32,672 nucleotides of DNA from Bryobacterales bacterium. GTDB taxonomy: Bacteria; Acidobacteriota; Terriglobia; Bryobacterales; Bryobacteraceae. A model generated the notes under the pieces. It saw only the letters and a program-made list of their open reading frames with translations, searched no databases and was not told the origin of the DNA. The stretch covers positions 1 through 32,672 of the forward strand of contig JADZGD010000079.1 of NCBI GenBank assembly GCA_020854055.1. Reading direction: 5' to 3'. Shown here piece by piece: positions 25,701 through 32,672 of the stretch (the stretch's first letter is position 1; every line of letters begins with the position of its first letter). The position numbers were made by a program, and so were the translations under genes.

Positions 25701-26096
25701 GTGATTCAGACGTTCCAGAGCGGCGAAGGTCTGGTGCTTCCGGCAAATTTGGCTACCGGAATCGATCCGCGTCTCGACCCGGGCGCGCGTAGCATCGATA
25801 ACTGGTTTAACGGCGCTGCATTCTCCGTGTTGCCGGCCTTCACGTCGAGGAGCCTTCCGCTGCGATTAGCGTCCCTGCGAGCCGACGCGATCGACAACTG
25901 GGACCTCTCCCTGGTGAAAGAAACGTCAATCCGCGACCGGTTCCGCGTACAGTTCCGCTGGGAAACGTTCAACTCGTTCAATCGCCCACAGTTTGGCGCT
26001 CCCAATTTGAGCCCCGCCAGCGGGGCTTACACCCGGATCAGTTCGCAGGTGAATAACCCGCGGGATATGCAATTTGGTCTCAAGGTCCTGTTCTAA
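22704..26096 (+). CDS. Oar-like TonB-dependent receptor
   Basis: About 1130 residues from ATG 22704, fixed by a strong GGAGG eight bases upstream and a signal peptide ([17 protein letters not shown]). Next is a carboxypeptidase-regulatory-like domain ([20 protein letters not shown] to about residue 115). The plug region follows, with [62 protein letters not shown]. A long beta-barrel ends in GLKVLF, with the usual terminal Phe. It differs enough from the first receptor that this is not a recent duplication. The ligand is unknown. It is divergent from the Rossmann-like paralogues and preceded by an operator array, suggesting substrate-controlled expression. A 6-bp stem (26115-26120 with 26135-26140) follows the stop, too weak to call a terminator. 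Confidence 0.93.
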   Translation: [1130 protein letters not shown]

Positions 26097-26303
26097 CCAG
26101 CCGACTGCAGGAAGCCATCGTAGTGTCGGGCTTTCGATGGTGGGTTTGCGGTGCTCCGTGTACCTTATACGGGGGCGTGGTTTTCCGGCACTTTCCACCT
26201 TGAGTTCCGGCATCGCCACGGGTGCGCTTGCATCGAAGTTCAGGATGTGATAATCCTTTTTCGGCGCGGTGCTTGCCGGCCGCGCAAGTTGAGGACAAGC
26301 GCC

Positions 26304-27155
26304 ATGAACGTGAAGAAACTTCTTCTTTCCGCTGCCGGTCCGATTTTAGCTTTGCTTTTGACCTCCTGCTCCTCCGGACCGGGGGCGCCGCAAAAAGGCA
26401 GCCCCGCTTTCTACTGGCAGGCTGCCAGGGATACTTATGCCGCCGCGGATTTCACCAAGGCTGCTGATCATCTGGATAACCTTTGCCGCTCTGAAAGTGA
26501 GTTCAGCCCGAAGGCATTACCCTGGCGGCTGGTGCTCACTGCCGGAATTGCCAGAGGCTATACGGACCTGGCCGACAACTATGAGTACGGCGCTCGCGCC
26601 AACAAGGCCAATCCCACGCCGTTCCGCAAGCTGGTTTCCGAATACCGGATGCGGGCAAACCAGGTTGGTTTGGCGTTCGCCGAGACCTACCAGAAGTTCG
26701 AGACCGCCGATAAGGACACCCGGATTCCGATTGCGTTCCCGTTTCCAACCGGATCGGCGGCCCAACCGCCCGCCCTGCTGAAGGCAGCCCAGGGAATCAT
26801 GCTTACTCCGGAGGAGACTGACAACGCGCAGGGCCGGTCCATGCAACGGGCCATCATCCTGGCGGCGTGCAGCGCGGTGGGAGCCCCCGGCGACGTGGCC
26901 AAGGCGCAGCAGTCCTTTGCCGGCGCCGATCTGAGCGTACCCCGTGAGACGTTCCAGTTGGCCATGGCGCAGGCGCTCTACGACCGCTCGCAACTCTACG
27001 AGGCCCGAAAACTCGATCAGCCCGACCGGATGAAGAGCTTCTGCACTCTTGCCAGCGATGCCTTGAAGGGCGTCCCCGATTCCAAGGAATCCAAAGAGCT
27101 CAAGACGAAGATCCAGCAGGCGCTGGCCGCGGCCCAGAAGAGGACGAGGGGCTAA
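26304..27155 (+). CDS. Lipoprotein of unknown function, TPR-like helical
   Basis: The 283 residues from ATG 26304 begin with a lipoprotein signal: LLLSAAGPILALLLTSC, lipobox L-T-S-C with Cys22, then Ser-Ser-Gly. The in-frame extension upstream to 26151 lacks sense and a ribosome site; GAGG precedes the chosen ATG. The mature part is helical, with TPR-like spacing (FYWQAARDTYAAADFTKAADHLDNL, SAVGAPGDVAKAQQSFAGADL, ALYDRSQLYEARKL, LKTKIQQALAAAQK), but no repeat is canonical. It may be an envelope scaffold. It lies 207 bases downstream of the TonB receptor. Its last 56 bases overlap the convergent end of the ArnT-like gene. Confidence 0.75.
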   Translation: MNVKKLLLSAAGPILALLLTSCSSGPGAPQKGSPAFYWQAARDTYAAADFTKAADHLDNLCRSESEFSPKALPWRLVLTAGIARGYTDLADNYEYGARANKANPTPFRKLVSEYRMRANQVGLAFAETYQKFETADKDTRIPIAFPFPTGSAAQPPALLKAAQGIMLTPEETDNAQGRSMQRAIILAACSAVGAPGDVAKAQQSFAGADLSVPRETFQLAMAQALYDRSQLYEARKLDQPDRMKSFCTLASDALKGVPDSKESKELKTKIQQALAAAQKRTRG

Positions 27156-28599
27156 CAACCAGTTGAGGAGCATGGCCCGGCGTCTGTTCGATGCGCAGGG
27201 GACGGGGGTCCACCGCACAATCAGGCAGCGGCTGGACCGTGTAGTAGTTCAACCCGTAGCGCAGGGAGCGATGCAACGCCCCAACGCACACTTGCGGCGC
27301 CTCGGTGGAGATCCGGCGCGCCAGCGGCCGGATGGAGGTATTGTCGAGCAACGGTGCAACGGCCGTTTTTACGTAGACCACTCCCACGGTTGTGCCTGCC
27401 GCCACCACGGCCGCGGGAACCCACCACGCCCGCCGCCGGGAAAGCCACAGCACGGCGGCGGCAACCAGGATGGACGGGATCAGCCACAGCGCCAGGGCCG
27501 GCGGAAAGCTCGAGCGCCGGATGCCATTGGCGAGCGCGGCGGGCAAAATCCGCACCGCTACCGGCGCCAGGCCCAGCAACACCACACAACCCGCCAGCCA
27601 CACTGCCCTGCGGCGGCTCTCCACCACCCGCAATGCAATCAGAGCCGCCAGGGCAGGGAACAGCGGCAGCAGGTAGCCCGGCAGTTTGTTCTCGCCGGCG
27701 CTAAACAGAACGAACCCGAACAGCACGGTCCAGGCCAGCACGCGCCGCTGCTCGTCCGCAAAGATCCGGCGTGAGAATAACAGCAGGGCGGCCGGGGTCC
27801 AGGGAAACAGGCCGCCTGCCAGCACCGGGATGTAGAACCAGGCCGGTTGGCCATGCTGTAGCGCGTTGCTGAAGAACCGACCGAAATGGTGCTTCAGGAT
27901 AAACTCGACCAGAAAGACGCGCCCGTTGTCCAGCGCGCATAGCAGGTACCAGGGTCCGGCGGTCACCAGCACGCCCAGCGCCGGTAGCCACCATTGGCGC
28001 CAGCGTTTCCGGGCAAACCAGAACAGCGGAATCGACAGCGCGAGCGGAACCAGGCCTTTCGCCAGCACCGCCACGCCCAGAAGCGCTCCGGCGGCGAACG
28101 CCATCTTGCGGCCACCGCTGCGCAGCCAATCGAGGCCCACGAGCAGTGCCGCGGAGAAAGCAGCCGCCAGCGGCAGATCGGTCACCGCTACAAAGCTGAA
28201 GCCCAGCCAGCCGGCGCTGGCCGCCAGGATTGTCGTGGCCAGCGCCGCCGGCGCCGCACCGAACTCGCGCTTCAGGCGCCAGCCGTAAAACGCCAGAAAG
28301 GCCACACTGACGATGGCAATCGGTAACCGTGGCGCCAGATCCGGTGACAGGCCGGCCCGGAATGACCAGCCGGTCAGCCAATACAACAACACCGGCTTTT
28401 CAAACCACGGCACACCCCATAATCGCGGTGTCACCCAATCACCGGTCAGCGCCATCGCCCGGCCGATGGAGGCGTATCGCGGTTCATCCGGACCGAGCAG
28501 GCCAACCGCCGTCAATCCAAAGAGATAGAGCCAATACGCAGCGAAAATGATGAGTAATATCCAGGCCGCGCGGCCTGCCGTGCCCGATTGTCGCGCCAC
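27100..28599 (-). CDS. ArnT-like GT-C glycosyltransferase
   Basis: A 499-residue membrane enzyme of the PMT/ArnT family that transfers sugar from a polyprenyl-phosphate donor on the periplasmic side. The first loop has GLLGPDEPRYASIGRAMALTGDWVTPRLWG, with the catalytic-type Asp38-Glu39. FEKPVLLYWLTGWSF and VAVTDLPLAAAF follow. About 11 spans are evident. Its acceptor (lipid A, protein or other glycan) is unknown. The final residues are a Ser/Pro/Gly run encoded opposite the end of the lipoprotein gene and may be a late extension. The start is a GTG at 28599, with only weak ribosome-site support. A TATACT at 28607-28612 (minus strand) would place transcription almost at this codon, so the start or a leaderless message is uncertain. 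Confidence 0.88.
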   Translation of the reverse strand: MARQSGTAGRAAWILLIIFAAYWLYLFGLTAVGLLGPDEPRYASIGRAMALTGDWVTPRLWGVPWFEKPVLLYWLTGWSFRAGLSPDLAPRLPIAIVSVAFLAFYGWRLKREFGAAPAALATTILAASAGWLGFSFVAVTDLPLAAAFSAALLVGLDWLRSGGRKMAFAAGALLGVAVLAKGLVPLALSIPLFWFARKRWRQWWLPALGVLVTAGPWYLLCALDNGRVFLVEFILKHHFGRFFSNALQHGQPAWFYIPVLAGGLFPWTPAALLLFSRRIFADEQRRVLAWTVLFGFVLFSAGENKLPGYLLPLFPALAALIALRVVESRRRAVWLAGCVVLLGLAPVAVRILPAALANGIRRSSFPPALALWLIPSILVAAAVLWLSRRRAWWVPAAVVAAGTTVGVVYVKTAVAPLLDNTSIRPLARRISTEAPQVCVGALHRSLRYGLNYYTVQPLPDCAVDPRPLRIEQTPGHAPQLVVSPSSSSGPRPAPAGSSS

Positions 28600-28606
28600 T
28601 TACTCA

Positions 28607-28614
28607 AGTATAAT
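28607..28614. promoter_or_regulatory. Overlapping divergent -10 elements
   Basis: AGTATAAT reads TATAAT on the plus strand (28609-28614) and TATACT on the minus strand (28607-28612). It sits between the divergent ArnT-like and HIT-like genes, each start being within about 20 bases. Both -35 regions are poor. Symmetric -10 elements are known to allow bidirectional transcription. Confidence 0.45.
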
Positions 28615-28626
28615 GACCCTTGGGAC

Positions 28627-29181
28627 ATGCCTTCTCCGGTCCGCTTCGCGATCCTGCTGGGCGCCTTGCTTCTCGCAAGAGCGCTGCCCGCCGATGTGAC
28701 CGGTTGCGCCTGCGATCCCTTTGACGCCGCAGCGTTGAAGCGGTTTGAATGCAGCCTGTGCGCGGTGGCCGAACAGCAGCCCAAGGACGCGCCTTACTTC
28801 TTCCTCAAAGACAATAATCCAGTCAAGGCCAACCGCTGGCTGATTCTGCCGCGCAAACACTATCCCGGTGGTTATTCCATCGACGGCCTGAGCGATGCCG
28901 AATGGACCGCCTTTTGGAACGCAGCCATCCGCAAAGGCCGTGAGTTGTGGGGCGACGGTTGGGGGTTGGCTTACAACGGGATGCGCCAGCGGCGCCAGTG
29001 CCACGGCCACGTTCACATTGGCAGACTCCTCAACGGCGTGGAACGCGAGAACTATATCGTGGTGAGGGACGCCTCGCGAATCCCCCGTCCGGGCACAGCC
29101 GGAATGTGGGTTCATCCGGCCGGCAACCGGTTGCACGTACACATGGGCGAGGGCATTACCGAGACCGTGCTGTTGCGCTAA
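28627..29181 (+). CDS. Exported HIT-like (CDP-diglyceride hydrolase-like) protein
   Basis: The 184 residues from ATG 28627 begin with a signal peptide (VRFAILLGALLLARALPA). An upstream TTG at 28588 would add 13 residues that spoil it. The mature part has an HIT-superfamily look: ANRWLILPRKHYPGGYSID, FWNAAIRKGRELWGDGWGLAYNG and the triad-like CHGHVHIGRL (H-x-H-x-H). Exported HIT relatives include CDP-diacylglycerol pyrophosphatase, but the wider motif differs, so the substrate is unsure. Paired Cys at the mature N-terminus (GCACDPFD, FECSLCAV) may form disulphides or bind metal. The 3' end overlaps the convergent small membrane protein gene by 26 bases. Confidence 0.7.
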   Translation: MPSPVRFAILLGALLLARALPADVTGCACDPFDAAALKRFECSLCAVAEQQPKDAPYFFLKDNNPVKANRWLILPRKHYPGGYSIDGLSDAEWTAFWNAAIRKGRELWGDGWGLAYNGMRQRRQCHGHVHIGRLLNGVERENYIVVRDASRIPRPGTAGMWVHPAGNRLHVHMGEGITETVLLR

Positions 29182-29587
29182 GCTCGCGTTGCCCCTTTTG
29201 GCCGCCGAAGATCATCAACCACCAGGCGCCAACGAACATCAACAGGAACCGGGGAACGAGAATGCCCGCGCCGCCAGGCTCGTGCGCGGTAAGAAAGTAA
29301 CCGGCAACGCCCACTCCATTGGTTATGATCACCAGGCCAGCAAACAGCAGGATGGACGATCGCGCCCACGAAAGACGCCGCAATAATCCAATTGCGGTGG
29401 CAACTCCCCAGGCGGCAAAGGCCAGGCAGAAGAAACCGGTGATCATCGCGATGGCCGTGGCGGGGAGCAGGATTTCCGCCTGGGGCGCCGCCGGAGCGCG
29501 GATCAGCGTCCACACTTCGGCCAGCGCCGGGATGATTACGATAACACACAGAACAGCGCTGATCGCCAGTCTACCCGGCATCCGCAT
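29156..29587 (-). CDS. Small four-span membrane protein
   Basis: A 143-residue hydrophobic protein with four predicted spans: ISAVLCVIVIIPALA, TAIAMITGFFCLAFAAWGVATAIGLL, SILLFAGLVIITNGVGVAGYF and FLLMFVGAWWLMIF. A short basic C-terminal tail follows. No family recognised. ATG 29587 has GAGGAG upstream. On the minus strand TATAAA (29608-29613) is a plausible -10, without a clear -35. It is convergent with the HIT-like gene. Confidence 0.65.
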   Translation of the reverse strand: MRMPGRLAISAVLCVIVIIPALAEVWTLIRAPAAPQAEILLPATAIAMITGFFCLAFAAWGVATAIGLLRRLSWARSSILLFAGLVIITNGVGVAGYFLTAHEPGGAGILVPRFLLMFVGAWWLMIFGGQKGQRELSATARSR

Positions 29588-29650
29588 GTGAAAACGCTCC
29601 TCGGCACTTTATACCATGCGGCGCGGCACCGCAGTGTCTGACAATGGGCT

Positions 29651-30349
29651 GTGGCCGACTTGCATGTTCAGCGCGCCGCGCCGGCGGGCAGGAGCGGCGT
29701 CTTCGCCCGCCGGGTGATGCTGGTTCTCGTGTGTCTGGCAGCTCAGGCCCAGAACCGGACGGCTGTCCGGCTCTATCCGGTGGATGAGACCAGCCGGGAT
29801 CCGGCTTTTCGTTCCTTCACCGGCAAGCTTCGCTCCGCCGTTGCGGCGCGCAACGTGAAGGCGCTGCGAAAATTGGTGGACGACGATGTGGTTTCGGGCC
29901 CCGGCGCCGATGACACCGGATGGGAAAAATTCGCTGCCCGGTGGCATCCCGATGAGAGCGATTCCGATCTCTGGCCGGCGCTTTCGGATCTGCTGTCGCT
30001 GGGCTTCGTCCGAGAGCATCCGAGGCTGTTCGTCTCCCCGTACCTGGTCTGGCGATTTCCTCGCGATCTGGACATGTCCACCCACATGGTTGTCGTTCGC
30101 GACGACGCGCCGCTGCGGGCCGCACCTTCGGTGAAAGCGCCCGTGGAGGCGGAGTTATCCTTCGACATCGTCGTAAAACTGGGCGCGCCCGATACCGGAC
30201 AGGCGCTGATACACTGGCTGCGCGTCCGCACGCTGGATGGCCGAACCGGTTATATGAATGGCCGCGACCTGATGAGTCCTCTCATGCCTCGCGCGCAGTT
30301 CGGTTTTGAGATGGGGCGATGGCGTTTAGTGGCGCTCGAAAGGCCGTAG
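29651..30349 (+). CDS. SH3-domain-containing envelope protein
   Basis: This 232-residue frame has two parts. After a hydrophobic segment (VMLVLVCLAAQAQ) that is probably a signal peptide, residues 35-150 are an unrecognised domain (FRSFTGKLRSAVAARNVKALRKLVDDDVV, WPALSDLLSLGF). Residues 158-225 fit a bacterial SH3 (SH3_3) domain: VVRDDAPLRAAPSVKAPVEAELSFDIVVKLG, then HWLRVRTLDGRTGYMNGRDL. Such domains often bind cell-wall peptides. The start is uncertain: GTG 29651 is used, ATG 29717 is an alternative, and neither has a good ribosome site. ICMT-like gene follows on the same strand 49 bases later. Confidence 0.7.
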   Translation: MADLHVQRAAPAGRSGVFARRVMLVLVCLAAQAQNRTAVRLYPVDETSRDPAFRSFTGKLRSAVAARNVKALRKLVDDDVVSGPGADDTGWEKFAARWHPDESDSDLWPALSDLLSLGFVREHPRLFVSPYLVWRFPRDLDMSTHMVVVRDDAPLRAAPSVKAPVEAELSFDIVVKLGAPDTGQALIHWLRVRTLDGRTGYMNGRDLMSPLMPRAQFGFEMGRWRLVALERP

Positions 30350-30398
30350 GCTCACTCCGAGGAAAACGCTCTGAAAGGACGCGATACAATCTTAACTA

Positions 30399-30980
30399 AT
30401 GCGTATCGGTTGGTGGACAATCGCAGTCGTCTATGGATACTGGGTTCTTTACTCCCTGATCTTAATCGTTCAGTTCCGCAGAGTGCGCCGCGACCGGAGC
30501 GAGAGCGAACAGGCGCGCCGTAACGATTACCGGGATCCACGATCGATGTGGGGCCTGGCGCTTGAAGGGGTGTCCTTCATGGTGGTCTGGAGTTTCATGG
30601 AGCAGCATCCGCCCACCTTCGGAGTGACAATCGCCGCCACCGCGCTGGCGGTCGTATCGATCCTGATGACCTGGGCCGCGGTACGGGAGCTGGGACTTCA
30701 CTTCCGCATTAAAGCGGTGGTCACCACCGACCACGAATTGATTCATACCGGGCCCTACGCCCTGGTGCGCCACCCCATCTACCTGGGGCTGATGGGAATG
30801 TTGCTGGCCACCGGGCTGATGGTCAGCCGCGTCTGGAGCCTGCTGCTTGCCACGGCGATTTTCATTGCCGGAACCGAGATCCGCGTTTCTGTCGAGGAGA
30901 ACCTGTTACGGAAGCGGTTTGGTCCCGAATTCGACCACTACCGCTCCAGGGTCAAGGCCTATGTTCCGTTCGTGCGCTGA
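30399..30980 (+). CDS. Isoprenylcysteine carboxyl methyltransferase (ICMT) family protein
   Basis: A 193-residue integral membrane methyltransferase of the ICMT/PEMT type. Five or so spans are seen. The SAM-binding C-terminal motif is clear: HTGPYALVRHPIYLGLMGMLLATGL, then EENLLRKRFGPEFDHYRSRVKAYVPF. In bacteria the substrates of these proteins, often isoprenoid or small thiol compounds, are mostly unknown. ATG 30399 is preceded by TACAAT at 30385-30390. That would put transcription only a base or two ahead of the start codon, suggesting a leaderless message, or that it is read through from the SH3 gene. The stop is 6 bases before the convergent rhaB stop. Confidence 0.88.
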   Translation: MRIGWWTIAVVYGYWVLYSLILIVQFRRVRRDRSESEQARRNDYRDPRSMWGLALEGVSFMVVWSFMEQHPPTFGVTIAATALAVVSILMTWAAVRELGLHFRIKAVVTTDHELIHTGPYALVRHPIYLGLMGMLLATGLMVSRVWSLLLATAIFIAGTEIRVSVEENLLRKRFGPEFDHYRSRVKAYVPFVR

Positions 30981-30986
30981 CCGCTC

Positions 30987-32450
30987 CTACCTTGGCAGGC
31001 TGACGAACCTCTCGTAAGCCGCGTCCCAACCTGCCGCGGAGCGGGGCTCCACCACGGTCAGCGGGAAGGACCGACGAATGACATCCCTCGCCTCGGCCAG
31101 TCCGCGCAAACCTCCGGCTCCCATCGCCTGAATGACGACGTTGCCAATGGCCGTCGCCTCGGTGGGTCCCGCCACCACGGTTCGCTGCGTGGCGTCGGCC
31201 ACCAACTGGTTCAACACCGAATTCTTGGCGCCGCCGCCGACAATGTGGATCACCCCGAGCCGGCGCCCGAGCATCGATTCCAGCATCTCCAGCACCTGGC
31301 GGTAGCGCAACGCCAGGCTTTCCAGGATCACCCGCGCCGTTTCGGCGGCGTCCGCCGGCGGCTGCTGATGGGTACTGCGGCAGTAGCCGGCGATCTTCTC
31401 CGGCAGCCGGCCGGGCTCCAGAAATGCATCCGGATTGATCTGCGCGGCAAACGGCCGCGCGGCATTGGCCATCCCGGCCAGAGTGGCGTAGGAATACTCG
31501 GTTCCTTCCAGCGCCCAGGCGCGGCGGCACTCCTGCAGCAGCCACAGGCCGGCAATGTTCTTGAGCAGCCGGACCTTGCCCTCGGCGCCAATCTCGTTGG
31601 TAAAGGTCAGCTCCAGGCAGCGTCCGGTCACCACCGGTTCATCGAGTTCGACGCCCATCAACGACCAGGTGCCGGAGCTGATGTAACACCAGTCCTGACC
31701 CGTTGCCGGCACCGCCGCCACGGCGGACGCCGTATCGTGGCAACCAGTGGCGTAGACCGGCGTCTCGCCCAATCCGGCGAATTCGGCAACGTGCGGCAGC
31801 AGGGGGCCGAGAAACGCACCCGGCTGCACGATCCGGGGGAGAATCGAAGTGGGAATGTCCAGGCTCGACAGCAGTTCGGTGGCCCAGCGCCGCTCCACCG
31901 GGTTGTACATCTGCGAGGTGCTGGCGATGGTCAACTCCGCCCGGGCCACGCCGGTCAGCCAGAAGTTGAACAGATCCGGCATCCATAGCATCTTCTCGGC
32001 CGCCGCCAGCGCCCGCGGGTTGGACCGCTGAATCGCGTGCAACTGGAACAGCGAGTTGAACTGCATGAACTGGAGGCCCGTGTGGCGGAAAATCTCCTCC
32101 CTGGGAACCCGCTCGAAGGTGGTCTCCAGCATGGCGTTGTTGCGCGCGTCGCGATAGTGCCGCGGATTGTCGACCAGTCCGCCATCGGCGCCGATCAGCC
32201 CGAAGTCCACGCCCCAGGTGTCGATACCGACGCCGTCCAGCGCCACCCTGCGATCGCGTCCGGCGAGCCGCAGGCCCTCCTGAATCTCGTGGAACAGGCG
32301 GAATGTATCCCAGTACAATCCCGCGGGGATCCGTACCGGGGTGTTTGCGAAACGGTGAAGCTCTGCGATCTCGAGCCGGCCATCAGCCAGGCTGCCGAGG
32401 ATCGCCCGGCCGCTTTCAGCGCCAAGGTCAACCGCCAGGAAGTTGCTCAT
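30987..32450 (-). CDS. rhaB: Rhamnulokinase
   Basis: A 487-residue FGGY-family sugar kinase. It phosphorylates L-rhamnulose in the L-rhamnose pathway, between the isomerase and the aldolase. Diagnostic segments are FLAVDLGAESGRAI at the N-terminus, GIDTWGVDFGLI, LQFMQFNSLFQLHA, YATGCHDTASAVAAVP, YISSGTWSLMGVEL and the C-terminal ATP-site block HIVGGGAKNSVLNQLVADATQRTVVAGPTEATAIGN. The order and wording follow RhaB rather than xylulokinase or glycerol kinase. ATG 32450 has GGAGACGAG upstream. It follows a zinc-dehydrogenase gene by 16 bases, so the two are probably one operon that continues outside the window. Confidence 0.95.
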   Translation of the reverse strand: MSNFLAVDLGAESGRAILGSLADGRLEIAELHRFANTPVRIPAGLYWDTFRLFHEIQEGLRLAGRDRRVALDGVGIDTWGVDFGLIGADGGLVDNPRHYRDARNNAMLETTFERVPREEIFRHTGLQFMQFNSLFQLHAIQRSNPRALAAAEKMLWMPDLFNFWLTGVARAELTIASTSQMYNPVERRWATELLSSLDIPTSILPRIVQPGAFLGPLLPHVAEFAGLGETPVYATGCHDTASAVAAVPATGQDWCYISSGTWSLMGVELDEPVVTGRCLELTFTNEIGAEGKVRLLKNIAGLWLLQECRRAWALEGTEYSYATLAGMANAARPFAAQINPDAFLEPGRLPEKIAGYCRSTHQQPPADAAETARVILESLALRYRQVLEMLESMLGRRLGVIHIVGGGAKNSVLNQLVADATQRTVVAGPTEATAIGNVVIQAMGAGGLRGLAEARDVIRRSFPLTVVEPRSAAGWDAAYERFVSLPR

Positions 32451-32466
32451 CGGGATCTCGTCTCCG

Positions 32467-32672
32467 TCACAGCGTAATGACGACTTTACCCACGCCGCCG
32501 GTGTAGTTGGCCAGGTGCTCGAATGCCGCCGGGGTCTGCTCGAGAGCCATGCGATGGGTCAACATGGCGGTAGGCACCTTGCCGCTGCTCAAGAGCTCGA
32601 TGGCGGTCTCGTCGTTGCGGTTGGAGCGGCGGATGACCTGGATATTCAGCTCCTTGCCCATCGCAGCGTGGA
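32467..32672 (-). CDS. Zinc-type alcohol dehydrogenase, C-terminal end only
   Basis: The frame is open from the window edge (32672) to TGA at 32467-32469, about 68 residues. It reads GKELNIQVIRRSNRNDETAIELLSSGKVPTAMLTHRMALEQTPAAFEHLANYTGGVGKVVITL. This is the typical ending of medium-chain dehydrogenases (threonine/sorbitol dehydrogenase group): a KEL-x(5)-R-R segment, LTHR-x-x-LEQ-x-x-AFE and GVGKVVI. The methionine at 32661 is internal, and the true start lies beyond the window. The position directly before rhaB suggests a sugar or lactaldehyde-related oxidation, but the substrate cannot be read from this fragment. Confidence 0.8.
   Translation of the reverse strand, partial: HAAMGKELNIQVIRRSNRNDETAIELLSSGKVPTAMLTHRMALEQTPAAFEHLANYTGGVGKVVITL

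Noticed and set aside
26115..26140. Possible terminator after the second TonB receptor
   Set aside because: Only a 6-bp stem with a 14-base loop and no T-tract.

Overview
This GC-rich window most likely comes from an Acidobacteriota chromosome, probably the Solibacter/Bryobacter branch. That placement is an inference from gene content. Two very large Oar-type TonB-dependent receptors carry an N-terminal carboxypeptidase-regulatory-like domain. Many secreted hydrolases are present, along with an APC permease with a long cytosolic tail and YfhO- and ArnT-like membrane proteins. No rRNA, tRNA, CRISPR array, prophage or intact insertion sequence was seen.

Layout. 1-2607 (+): the end of an unrecognised gene, then an APC permease. 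2608-2976: a small gene graveyard with a HipA kinase fragment, an IS3-type transposase tail and possibly a third gene end. 2977-9527 (-): a tight unit of TonB receptor, a secreted toroid/BNR-like protein and a neutral-ceramidase-like hydrolase, preceded by a near-consensus sigma70 promoter. 9752-19315 (-): ten genes on one strand. These are a YfhO-like membrane protein, rpmI-rplT (L35, L20), a ZapB-like coiled-coil protein, ZapA, a TrpB2-type tryptophan synthase beta chain, a BNR sialidase-like protein, a small secreted protein, an AhpD/CMD-like protein and a GH2 glycosidase. 19346-19810 (+): a NUDIX hydrolase. 19792-22233 (-): two tandem paralogues of an uncharacterised Rossmann-like family, one with a Tat signal. 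22234-22703: a divergent control region with a cluster of related operator-like sites. 22704-27155 (+): the second TonB receptor and a lipoprotein. 27100-30980: an ArnT-like glycosyltransferase (-), a secreted HIT-like protein (+), a small membrane protein (-), an SH3-domain protein (+) and an ICMT-like methyltransferase (+). 30987-32672 (-): rhamnulokinase and the C-terminus of a zinc-type alcohol dehydrogenase.

How the genes fit together. Much of the window looks like outer-membrane uptake and extracellular or periplasmic breakdown of glycans or glycolipids: TonB receptors, GH2, BNR proteins, ceramidase-like enzyme and L-rhamnose catabolism. A short housekeeping block for ribosome assembly and division (L35, L20, ZapB-like, ZapA) is set inside it. 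No convincing new multi-gene defence or mobile system was found. The most unusual items are the HipA/IS3 remnant, the paralogue pair facing a TonB receptor across an operator array, and the isolation of rpmI-rplT from infC and pheST.
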